Shown here piece by piece: positions 1 through 5,790 of a stretch of 7,823 nt of DNA (position 1 is its first letter; every line of letters begins with the position of its first letter). The DNA comes from Solirubrobacterales bacterium. Its GTDB lineage: Bacteria; Actinomycetota; Thermoleophilia; Solirubrobacterales; Solirubrobacteraceae. The notes under the pieces are model-generated. The model saw only the letters and a program-made list of their open reading frames with translations. It did no database searches and was not told the DNA's origin. The stretch is taken from the NCBI GenBank assembly GCA_013695395.1, contig JACDAP010000109.1, positions 1 through 7,823 on the forward strand. The letters are read 5' to 3'. Position numbers and translations under genes: made by a program.

Positions 1-345
1 GCTCTGCTCGGCGGCGGCGCGCTGCTCGGCGGCCTGCTCCTGCGCGTGTCGGTCCGCGGCGGCCTGCTCCTGACGGTCGGCGGCCTCAATCTCGGTCCGG
101 AGCTCTGCGCGCTCCCGCTCAGCCTCGCCGCGCTCGGCCTCGAGCCGGCTCGCCTCGCGCTCGCGTGCGGCCTCCTCGGCCCGCTTGTCGGCCTCGCGCT
201 CAGCGTCCACGGCGGCACCCTGCAGGCGACCCTCCCGGGCGAGGTCCTCTCTGCCGCTCACCTCCCCGAGCTTCTCCTTGGCCTTGCCGGCCATCTTGCC
301 GAGCAGGCCGCCGGCCGGCTCCTCGCTGCTGTCTGATCTGTTCAC
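1..345 (-). CDS. CsbD-like stress protein with charged coiled-coil tail (3' end outside window)
   Basis: I translated this gene from the minus strand: 115 codons are open from a GTG at 345 to the left edge, with no stop. Residues 16-50 read GKMAGKAKEKLGEVSGRED and then LAREGRLQGAA, which matches the CsbD family pattern (GKAKE..G..TG...L..EGK..Q). CsbD proteins are small hydrophilic general-stress proteins of unknown biochemical role, SigB-controlled in Bacillus. From about residue 50 the chain becomes almost purely Ala, Glu, Arg and Gln with heptad-like spacing, predicting a long helix or coiled coil that CsbD proteins of about 60-70 residues normally lack. The GTG is the first possible start, because an in-frame stop lies at 355-357. 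A purine-rich AGAGGGGG (348-355) sits just upstream. ATG at codon 18 is a weaker alternative, since it would cut into the conserved domain. The gene diverges from the one at 392. Family call fairly sure; total length unknown. Confidence 0.8.
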   Translation of the reverse strand, partial: MNRSDSSEEPAGGLLGKMAGKAKEKLGEVSGREDLAREGRLQGAAVDAEREADKRAEEAAREREASRLEAERGEAERERAELRTEIEAADRQEQAAADRHAQEQAAEQRAAAEQS

Positions 346-391
346 GACCCCCTCTTACCCAGAACGTGAGGAGCGATCCCCGGAGATTCAG

Positions 392-1027
392 ATGCTCCGC
401 CGCGTCGCCGTCCCACTCATCAGCCTGATCGTCGTCATCGGGCTCGTCGTCGGCGTGCTCGTCGTCTTCGGTGGCGACGACGCCGAACCAGCCGTCGAGG
501 TCGCCGAGATCCCCGCGGGCACCACCTACGTCACCCTCGACGCCGGATTCGTCGAGGCGCTCGGCCAGCTCGGGCTCACGCCCGGCACGGTCGGCCCGGC
601 GGTGATCAAGAACGGCTCCGCCCGCTTCCCGATCACCGGCGGCAACGTCAAGTACTTCACCCCCGGCACCGAGGACCCGTTCGTGCAGGGTGAGATCAAC
701 CACAACGGCAGCGGGTTGACCCTGACCGCCGGGGATACCGAGGTCGCGCTCGTCGACTTCGTCGTCGACCCCGGGGAGTCGGTGCTCACCGGTGACGTCC
801 GCGTGAACGGGGAGCTCGCCAAGGAGGACGTCGAGCTCTTCTTCCTCGACGGCCGCACCCTGCAGCCGTTGCGGCCGATCGACGACGGCGCGGTGCTCGA
901 GGGCACAACGGTCACTCTCAAGCAGGGCGCGGCCGAGCTGCTCAACGAGACGTTCGGGACCGACGCCCTGGCCGGCGGGTTCACCATCGGGATCGCGAAG
1001 ATCGTGGTGCGCACCGCGGTGTCCTGA
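392..1027 (+). CDS. Small membrane-anchored, beta-rich extracytoplasmic protein (HtaA-like resemblance, uncertain)
   Basis: This is a 211-residue protein. Residues 1-4 are MLRR, followed by an uninterrupted hydrophobic segment (about 5-27), then GGDD and an acidic linker. This looks like a signal anchor or uncleaved signal peptide with the rest outside the membrane; there is no lipobox Cys and no Cys at all. The remainder (about 44-208) is strand-rich, with TYVTLDAGFVEALGQLGL, then FPITGGNVKY, then NHNGSGLTLTAGDTEVALVD and a closing GGFTIGIAKIVV. That order (value-at-threshold strand, PITGG, H-x-GGLTL-like turn, TVTL) resembles domains in secreted actinobacterial proteins sometimes labelled HtaA-like (haem-transport associated). 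I make that link by pattern memory only; haem binding is not shown. The ATG at 392 has GGAG at 382-385, and a start further upstream would overlap the divergent CsbD gene and displace the signal anchor. It ends 40 bp before the pyrophosphatase on the same strand, so co-transcription is possible. Confidence 0.75.
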   Translation: MLRRVAVPLISLIVVIGLVVGVLVVFGGDDAEPAVEVAEIPAGTTYVTLDAGFVEALGQLGLTPGTVGPAVIKNGSARFPITGGNVKYFTPGTEDPFVQGEINHNGSGLTLTAGDTEVALVDFVVDPGESVLTGDVRVNGELAKEDVELFFLDGRTLQPLRPIDDGAVLEGTTVTLKQGAAELLNETFGTDALAGGFTIGIAKIVVRTAVS

Positions 1028-1067
1028 CGCACGCGGCAGGCGGGCGGCTCGTAGGATCCGGAGCCTC

Positions 1068-2723
1068 GTGCCGTTCGACCCCCGCTCCCGCCACCTGCGC
1101 CCCGAGCGCGTCTACGTCTGCGGCCATCAGAACCCCGACACCGACTCGATCAGCTCCGCGCTCGCCTACGCGGAGCTGAAGGGCGCGCTGGACCACACGC
1201 GGGAGTACGTGCCGGTGCGGCTGGGGGAGCTCAACGCGCAGACCAGCTGGGCGCTCGAGCGGGCCGGGGCCGAGGCCCCGCAGCTGCTCCCGCACATCAG
1301 CCTGCGCGCCGGTGACGTCATGCGCGAGGAGTTCCCGGTCGCCGAGATCGGGACGCCGCTGCGGCGCGCCGGGCAGATGATGGTCTCCACGGGGCTCGAC
1401 CTGCTCCCGGTCGTCGACGGCGACGGTCACCTCGCCGGCGTGCTCACCGAGCGGGCCTTCGCACGGCGCTACGTCCGCGACTCCAACGAGGTGCCGCGGC
1501 TGCTCGACTCGACCTCGGTCGAAGCGATGGTCGAGGTGCTCGAGGGCGAGCTCATCACCGGTGAGGGGGGCCTGTGCGTCGACGGCCGGGTGTGGGTGCT
1601 CGCGCGCGAGCTCGGGGGGATGCTCTCCGACCTCGGGACGGGCGACGTCGCCGTGGTCGGCGACCGTCACGACGCCCAGCTCGAGGCGCTCGAGCTCGGT
1701 ATCGCGGTGCTCGTGGTGAGCAACGCCACGCCGGTCCCCGAGTCGACGCTTGCGCGGGCGCGCGAGAAGGGGACGCCGGTCATCGCCACCCCGCTTGACT
1801 CCTACGTCGCCGGCCGCATGATCACGCTCTCGAGCCCCTGCCTGGCCCTCGCCGAGAACGATCCGCTGACCGTCCAGGCGCGCGAGCTGGTCGAGGACAT
1901 CTCCGAGGACGTCAAGGACGTGAGTTACCGGGCCGCCGTGGTGCTCGACCGCGACAGCCGGCCCATCGGCCTGGTCACGCGCGCCGACCTCGTCGACCCG
2001 TCGCCGCGCAAGGTGATCCTCGTCGACCACGCCGAGAGCGCGCAGAGCGTGCCGGGCCTGGAGGAAGCCGAGATCGTCGAGATCCTCGACCACCACCACA
2101 TCGGCTCGATCGAGACGACCCAGCCGATCCGGGCGACCTTCGACCCCGTCGGGTGCACGTGCACGCTGATCGCCGAGCGCTTCGGCAAGTCCGGTGTGAT
2201 CCCGACCTCGGCCACCGCCACGATGATGCTGGCCGCGATCCTCTCCGACACGGTGATCATGAGCTCGCCGACCACGACCGACCGTGACGTCGCGGCGGCG
2301 CGCGCGCTGGCCGAGTCCCTCGGGGTCGTGGCCGAGGAGTTCGGCCGCGAGATGTTCGAGGCCTCGAGCGACGTGTCGGACCTCGACGCCGACCAGCTGC
2401 TCGGCCGGGACCTGAAGGGCTACGACCTCGGCAGCGGGCAGACGATCTGCATCGGCCAGGTGGAGACCGTCGGCGATGCGCTGCTCGAACGGGCGGGCGA
2501 GCTGCACGAGGCCGCCGAGTCCCTCCGCGAGCAGAGCGGCCACCGGCTCGTCGCGCTGATGATCACCGACGTCTCGGTCGGCGGCACCCAGCTGCTCATC
2601 GCCGGTGACCTCGCGATGGCCGAGCGCGCCTTCGGGACGAGCGCTGTCGACGCCCTGATCCCGCTGCCGGGTGTGATGAGTCGCAAGAAGCAGGTCGCAC
2701 CGCCGCTGCTCAAGGCGGCCTGA
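1068..2723 (+). CDS. ppaC: Family II (Mn-dependent) inorganic pyrophosphatase with CBS-DRTGG-CBS regulatory insert
   Basis: It hydrolyses pyrophosphate to two phosphates in the cytoplasm, pulling biosynthetic reactions forward. The 551 residues fit the CBS-containing subclass (about 550) rather than the plain enzyme (about 310). The DHH metal site is complete: GHQNPDTD gives H20, D24 and D26; VDH gives D320/H321; DHHH is at 341-344; ILSDT gives D394. The C-terminal substrate-binding SRKKQ lies at 538-542. A regulatory insert splits the DHH domain: CBS1 about 80-135, a DRTGG domain about 162-250 (with VAVVGDRHDAQLEAL), then CBS2 about 253-310. In characterised relatives AMP or ADP inhibits through the CBS pair, ATP activates, and DRTGG forms respond to diadenosine polyphosphates; I infer the same here. 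The GTG start has GGAG at 1060-1063, four bases away. A TAGGAT at 1052-1057 resembles a -10 but sits very close to the start. No catalytic residue is missing. Confidence 0.96.
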   Translation: MPFDPRSRHLRPERVYVCGHQNPDTDSISSALAYAELKGALDHTREYVPVRLGELNAQTSWALERAGAEAPQLLPHISLRAGDVMREEFPVAEIGTPLRRAGQMMVSTGLDLLPVVDGDGHLAGVLTERAFARRYVRDSNEVPRLLDSTSVEAMVEVLEGELITGEGGLCVDGRVWVLARELGGMLSDLGTGDVAVVGDRHDAQLEALELGIAVLVVSNATPVPESTLARAREKGTPVIATPLDSYVAGRMITLSSPCLALAENDPLTVQARELVEDISEDVKDVSYRAAVVLDRDSRPIGLVTRADLVDPSPRKVILVDHAESAQSVPGLEEAEIVEILDHHHIGSIETTQPIRATFDPVGCTCTLIAERFGKSGVIPTSATATMMLAAILSDTVIMSSPTTTDRDVAAARALAESLGVVAEEFGREMFEASSDVSDLDADQLLGRDLKGYDLGSGQTICIGQVETVGDALLERAGELHEAAESLREQSGHRLVALMITDVSVGGTQLLIAGDLAMAERAFGTSAVDALIPLPGVMSRKKQVAPPLLKAA

Positions 2724-2739
2724 GCGCCCCCGCGCTCAG
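2720..2739. terminator. Shared hairpin between convergent genes, containing both stop codons
   Basis: CTGAGCGC (2720-2727) and GCGCTCAG (2732-2739) are perfect reverse complements separated by a CCCC loop. The stem starts with the pyrophosphatase TGA (2721-2723) and ends with the complement of the hydrolase TGA (2736-2738), so each transcript folds its own stop codon into an 8-bp GC-rich stem. A U-tract follows on neither strand, as is common in high-GC actinobacteria, where such hairpins can still end transcription or protect 3' ends. Terminator function is inferred from position and symmetry. Confidence 0.6.
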
Positions 2740-4988
2740 CGCACCCGGCGGTTCAGGCTCTTGGCGTTCTTGCGCAGCAGCCGATCGTTGCCGAGGAAGC
2801 GGACGGTGAACTTCAGCGAGCGCCGCTGGTTGAACCGCCGGCTGTTCGAGAAGGTCACGCTCCGGCGGAAGCTGCACTTGGAGCTCAGGCGCGCGCGGCG
2901 CAGGGAGATCGTCCGCTTGCCCGCCTTCACCTGGATGCTCACCCGGCCTGAGCAGCTCTCCTTGCGGGTGAACCCCTTCGGGAGCAGAACCGTGCCCCGC
3001 GTGGTGAAGCGGTACGGCGCGCGCCGGTCGCCCCTGCGGGGGGAGACCCGCACGACGATGCGGCGGGGCCGCTGGCGCGTGAACGCGGAGCTGGTGCCGC
3101 TCGCCGCCGGCGCCTGCACGGTCCCGTTCGGGCCCAGCGCCACCGTCTCGCCCGGCTTCTCGACGGTGGGCAGCGTCAGCTTCAGGTCGGAGACCGCCAC
3201 CGAGAAGGCTCCGTTCGTCGCCCGGTAGGTCGGTGCGCTCGAGCCGACGAGCTCCAGCTTGGGCGTGTGGCCCTTCTCGAAGCGGTAGCCGTTCCCGTTG
3301 AGCTGGAAGGTGATCGTGCCGTCGTCGGCCGGGTTCAGGCGGTAGACGCCACGCGTCACGAGCGTCTGCTTCCCGTCGGTCCCGACGTCCCACAACCGTC
3401 CGACGAGCTGGCCGGTCAGGCCGGTGAGCGCGACCTTCGCGGTGATCGTCGGGCGGCCCAGCATCGTGAAGCCGAGGCTCTCGCCCATCCGGTAGTTCGC
3501 GGTGCCGGCGTCGTCGCTGCCCGGGAACGTCGCGCATGCGCTGCCGCTGGCCGCGATCGGGTCGGTGCCCGCGGCCTTGCTCAGGTCACCGCCGACCGAG
3601 GTCACGGTCTGGCCGGCCGGGGAGGAGAGCGTGAGGATGCCCGGGTGGGCGGCCTCCCAGCTCGGGGCGAGGAGCGGGCCGCCGGCCTTGGCGGCCTTCG
3701 GGCAGGTCTGGGTGAAGACGCTGACGCTCCCCCGGACCGGCACCGTCGCCGAGCTCTCCCCCTTCAGGTGGGAGGCGAAGAACGCGGCGCCCTGCGTGTT
3801 GAACGCGACGTCGGGGTCGCGCTTGTTCTGCCCGCGCGCGTGGCCCAGGTCACCGAACTGGAGCGCGACGTCCGCGCCCGGCCCCTGGAGCTGGCGCAGC
3901 CGGTTGTAGAAGCGCAGCGCCTCGCCGATCGGGAAGAGGTCGTCGGTGAAGCCGTTCTGGATGAGCAGCGGCGCGGGGGAGGGCGCGGGCGTGGGGCCGT
4001 TCGTCCCGTCGATCAGCGAGTAGGCGCCGTGGTGCAGGTAGATCTCGTCGGCCAGCGCCTTGATCTGGGGGTTGCCCTCGTACGGCTCGCCCGCGTTGAT
4101 CTGCGCGAACCAGGTGATGATGTCGGCGGCGGGGTCAACGAGCGGCGGGGCGTAGTAGCCGCTCGTGGCGCCGAGCGTGAAGAGCCCGGCCACGTACGAC
4201 TGGATCGCGACGCCGTACGGCGCCCGGCTGGCCGTCGGCCCGGCGATCTGGTCGTCGCGCAGGCGCCCGTTGGGCACCAGTGAGTAGACGAGGTCGGTCC
4301 ACGGCCAGCGCGGCCACGCCGCGGCGATGGAGAGCGGCGTGCCCTTCGGGCTCGTCCACGGCTTGTAGCTGCCGTCGACGTTGCGGATCCGGTCCTTCAG
4401 GGTGGCGAGGATCGTCGACTGGCCGCCGCCGTAGGAGACGCCGGTCACGCCGATCGCGTCCGCCTTCGTGACGCCCTGGTCGGTGAGCGCGCCGAGGATC
4501 TCCTGCGTGTCGCGGATCTCGTAGCGCTGGTCGATCAGGTGGATCCAGCCCATCGCGCAACCGGTCGGGTCGGCCAGGCGCGAGGCGAGGGAGCCGCAGG
4601 ACTCGCCGAAGCCGCGGGCGGTCGAGTTGACGACGGCGTAGCCCTGCTTGGCGAAGTGGTTGTTGTTGTAGTGGAAGCGGGTGCCCGACGTGGTGCTGGG
4701 GTCCTCGCTTGTGGTCTCGAAGGCGCCCTTGTTCCCGCCGTAGCCGTGCAGCATCACGATCGTGGGGAAGGGCCCGTCGCCGCTCGGCGGGAGCGTCACG
4801 TCGACGTCGAGCGGCACGCCGTCGAAGCTCTTGAAGCGCTCGGTGGTCCCGTTGCCCGGGCAGAAGCGAACGCCGTTCTGCGGCGTGCACGTGAGACCCA
4901 GCGGTGGCTCGGCGGCCTGCGCTGCGGCGGGAAGCCCGAGCGCTCCGACGACCATCGCGGTGACGACACCCACACGACTGCGACCCAT
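2736..4988 (-). CDS. Secreted CocE/NonD (X-Pro dipeptidyl-peptidase, S15-like) alpha/beta hydrolase
   Basis: This 750-residue exported serine hydrolase begins with a signal peptide: MGRSR, a hydrophobic core (6-20), then AxA cleavage near residue 25 (AQA/AEPP). The catalytic domain (about 50-410) shows HGYGG (81-85), the nucleophile elbow GVSYGGG with Ser185, an acid loop NGFTDDLFP with Asp349 as the likely triad acid, and GDLGHARG with His383. Residues about 420-605 fit the jelly-roll C-terminal domain of the S15/CocE family. After a linker (about 610-637) comes an extra Arg/Lys-rich beta domain (about 640-750). The eight Cys of the mature chain fall into four close pairs (34/43, 131/144, 429/485, 679/705), consistent with disulfides outside the cell. 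Members cleave Xaa-Pro peptides, esters or acylated compounds; the substrate cannot be read here. The start is ATG with GAGGAGAG (complement of 4993-5000). It lies 97 bp downstream of the TetR gene on the same strand, so partial co-transcription is possible. Confidence 0.92.
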   Translation of the reverse strand: MGRSRVGVVTAMVVGALGLPAAAQAAEPPLGLTCTPQNGVRFCPGNGTTERFKSFDGVPLDVDVTLPPSGDGPFPTIVMLHGYGGNKGAFETTSEDPSTTSGTRFHYNNNHFAKQGYAVVNSTARGFGESCGSLASRLADPTGCAMGWIHLIDQRYEIRDTQEILGALTDQGVTKADAIGVTGVSYGGGQSTILATLKDRIRNVDGSYKPWTSPKGTPLSIAAAWPRWPWTDLVYSLVPNGRLRDDQIAGPTASRAPYGVAIQSYVAGLFTLGATSGYYAPPLVDPAADIITWFAQINAGEPYEGNPQIKALADEIYLHHGAYSLIDGTNGPTPAPSPAPLLIQNGFTDDLFPIGEALRFYNRLRQLQGPGADVALQFGDLGHARGQNKRDPDVAFNTQGAAFFASHLKGESSATVPVRGSVSVFTQTCPKAAKAGGPLLAPSWEAAHPGILTLSSPAGQTVTSVGGDLSKAAGTDPIAASGSACATFPGSDDAGTANYRMGESLGFTMLGRPTITAKVALTGLTGQLVGRLWDVGTDGKQTLVTRGVYRLNPADDGTITFQLNGNGYRFEKGHTPKLELVGSSAPTYRATNGAFSVAVSDLKLTLPTVEKPGETVALGPNGTVQAPAASGTSSAFTRQRPRRIVVRVSPRRGDRRAPYRFTTRGTVLLPKGFTRKESCSGRVSIQVKAGKRTISLRRARLSSKCSFRRSVTFSNSRRFNQRRSLKFTVRFLGNDRLLRKNAKSLNRRVR

Positions 4989-5011
4989 GGTGCTCTCCTC
5001 TACGTCCGTGC

Positions 5012-5027
5012 CACCAGGAACCCGGTG
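5012..5027. repeat. Short inverted repeat in the hydrolase leader region
   Basis: CACCAGG (5012-5018) and CCCGGTG (5021-5027) pair with one A/C mismatch around an AA centre. It lies 24-39 bases upstream of the hydrolase start, just beyond its ribosome binding site. It could be a small leader hairpin or a protein-binding palindrome; symmetry of this size arises easily by chance in sequence this GC-rich. Confidence 0.25.
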
Positions 5028-5085
5028 CGTGCGGGCGAGCGTACCGCGCGCCGTTCACATCAGCGCCACATCTACCCCGGGTCGC

Positions 5086-5709
5086 TCAGCGTGGCGAGCT
5101 GAAGAGGACCCGGGCCAGCAGGGCCGCCGCCTCGGTGCGCACCTCGTCGAGCTCGCCGTCCCCGTCCAGGGCGAACAGCGCCATCTGCACGATCCCGGCG
5201 ACGAGCAGGCGCGCGCTCGCCACCGACATCGCCTCGACGCCGAGCTCCGGCTCCTGGGCCTGGACGGCGAGAGCGAGGGCGTGAATCGCCTCGCCGGCGC
5301 GGCGGTTCACCGCGCTCAGGCGCTCGCGTCCGGCCGCGCCGGTCAGCGAGAGCTCGCGGAAGAAGCTCGCGCCGAGCGACGGGTCGCGCTCCAGCGCCTC
5401 GAGGTAGGCGCCGACAGCTGCCTCCAGGCGCTCGCGGGGGTCGCCGTCGGCGCCCACCGCCGCGGCGACCGCCGCGAGGTTCCGCTCCGCGAACTGCTCG
5501 AAGAGCGCGAGGTAGCAGGCGTCGAGATCGCTGAAGTGGGCGTAGAACGTCCGGCGGGAGGCGCCCGCCTCGCGCGCCACGTCGGCGACCGTGCACCGGG
5601 CGAAGCCACGCTCCCTGACCGCCGCGGCCATGCCGTCGAGCAGCCGTTGACGATGGTCGCCGGGGAGCGGTCCGCGTGTGCCCGGGCGGCGTTCGGCAGG
5701 AGTCGCCAC
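5086..5709 (-). CDS. TetR/AcrR-family transcriptional regulator
   Basis: This 207-residue protein has the typical TetR length and layout. Residues about 18-64 form the DNA-binding domain, with the signature TVADVAREAGASRRTFYAHF (40-59) followed by SDLDA, where the recognition helix lies around ASRRTFYAHF. The remainder is an all-helical, Ala/Leu-rich ligand-binding and dimerisation domain, too variable to suggest a ligand. The start is GTG at 5709. An in-frame stop lies upstream and there is no ATG before codon 27, which would cut into the first helix; the ribosome binding site is weak. It diverges from the P450 gene across 81 bp containing an inverted repeat, the usual arrangement for a TetR repressor controlling itself and its neighbour. 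It is also followed on its own strand by the secreted hydrolase, so that gene may share its message. Family sure; target inferred from position. Confidence 0.94.
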   Translation of the reverse strand: MATPAERRPGTRGPLPGDHRQRLLDGMAAAVRERGFARCTVADVAREAGASRRTFYAHFSDLDACYLALFEQFAERNLAAVAAAVGADGDPRERLEAAVGAYLEALERDPSLGASFFRELSLTGAAGRERLSAVNRRAGEAIHALALAVQAQEPELGVEAMSVASARLLVAGIVQMALFALDGDGELDEVRTEAAALLARVLFSSPR

Positions 5710-5727
5710 GCGTGGGACGCTATCCGC

Positions 5728-5756
5728 TCGACAAACCGGAAACGGTCAAGTACCGT
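5728..5756 (+). promoter_or_regulatory. Candidate P450 promoter
   Basis: TCGACA (5728-5733, five of six matches to TTGACA) and TACCGT (5751-5756, TAnnnT type) are separated by exactly 17 bases. They precede the P450 start at 5791, leaving a leader of roughly 25-30 bases that contains GAGGAG (5777-5782). This is the best-formed promoter-like sequence I see in the window. A TTGACC on the opposite strand (complement of 5744-5749) could be the -35 of a divergent TetR promoter, but no convincing -10 follows it. Confidence 0.5.
5742..5756. promoter_or_regulatory. Candidate TetR operator (inverted repeat over the P450 -10)
   Basis: ACGGT (5742-5746) and ACCGT (5752-5756) are perfect inverted repeats around CAAGT. 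Symmetry continues outward imperfectly: AA pairs with GT at one of two positions, and CAAAC (5732-5736) mirrors GTTTG (5757-5761) with unequal spacing. The right half-site coincides with the proposed -10 (5751-5756) of the P450 promoter, so a bound dimer would block transcription. Binding by the adjacent TetR protein is inferred from position only. Confidence 0.5.
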
Positions 5757-5790
5757 GTTTGTTGCCGAGCGCCGACGAGGAGTGACGAGG

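Noticed and set aside
355..360. GGGTAA on the minus strand as a SigB/SigF-type -10 for the CsbD gene
   Set aside because: Attractive because CsbD is SigB-controlled in Bacillus, but it is only nine bases from the GTG and overlaps the ribosome binding site, and no GTTT -35 is found at proper spacing.
185..391. Earlier start for the small membrane-anchored protein
   Set aside because: It would overlap the divergent CsbD gene and bury the hydrophobic anchor inside the protein. ATG 392 has a good ribosome binding site and puts the signal anchor at the N-terminus.
1052..1057. TAGGAT as a -10 for the pyrophosphatase
   Set aside because: It matches TAnnnT but has no matching -35 and would give a leader of only a few bases, excluding the GGAG site. 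Co-transcription from upstream fits as well.
981..2543. Long minus-strand open frame (520 codons) opposite the pyrophosphatase
   Set aside because: Its translation is rich in Arg, Gly, His and Asp with no recognisable domain, and the plus strand here encodes a complete enzyme with all motifs. Long antisense frames are expected where third codon positions are almost all G/C.
3267..4283. Plus-strand open frame (338 codons) opposite the secreted hydrolase
   Set aside because: Low-complexity Arg/Gly/Ala/Val translation without motifs, fully antisense to a well-supported gene.
4762..5790. Upstream extension of the P450 reading frame, giving an 813-residue protein
   Set aside because: The extra 343 residues are the complement of the hydrolase and TetR genes and have no P450 or partner-domain character. 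ATG 5791 with GAGGAG matches the family's normal length.
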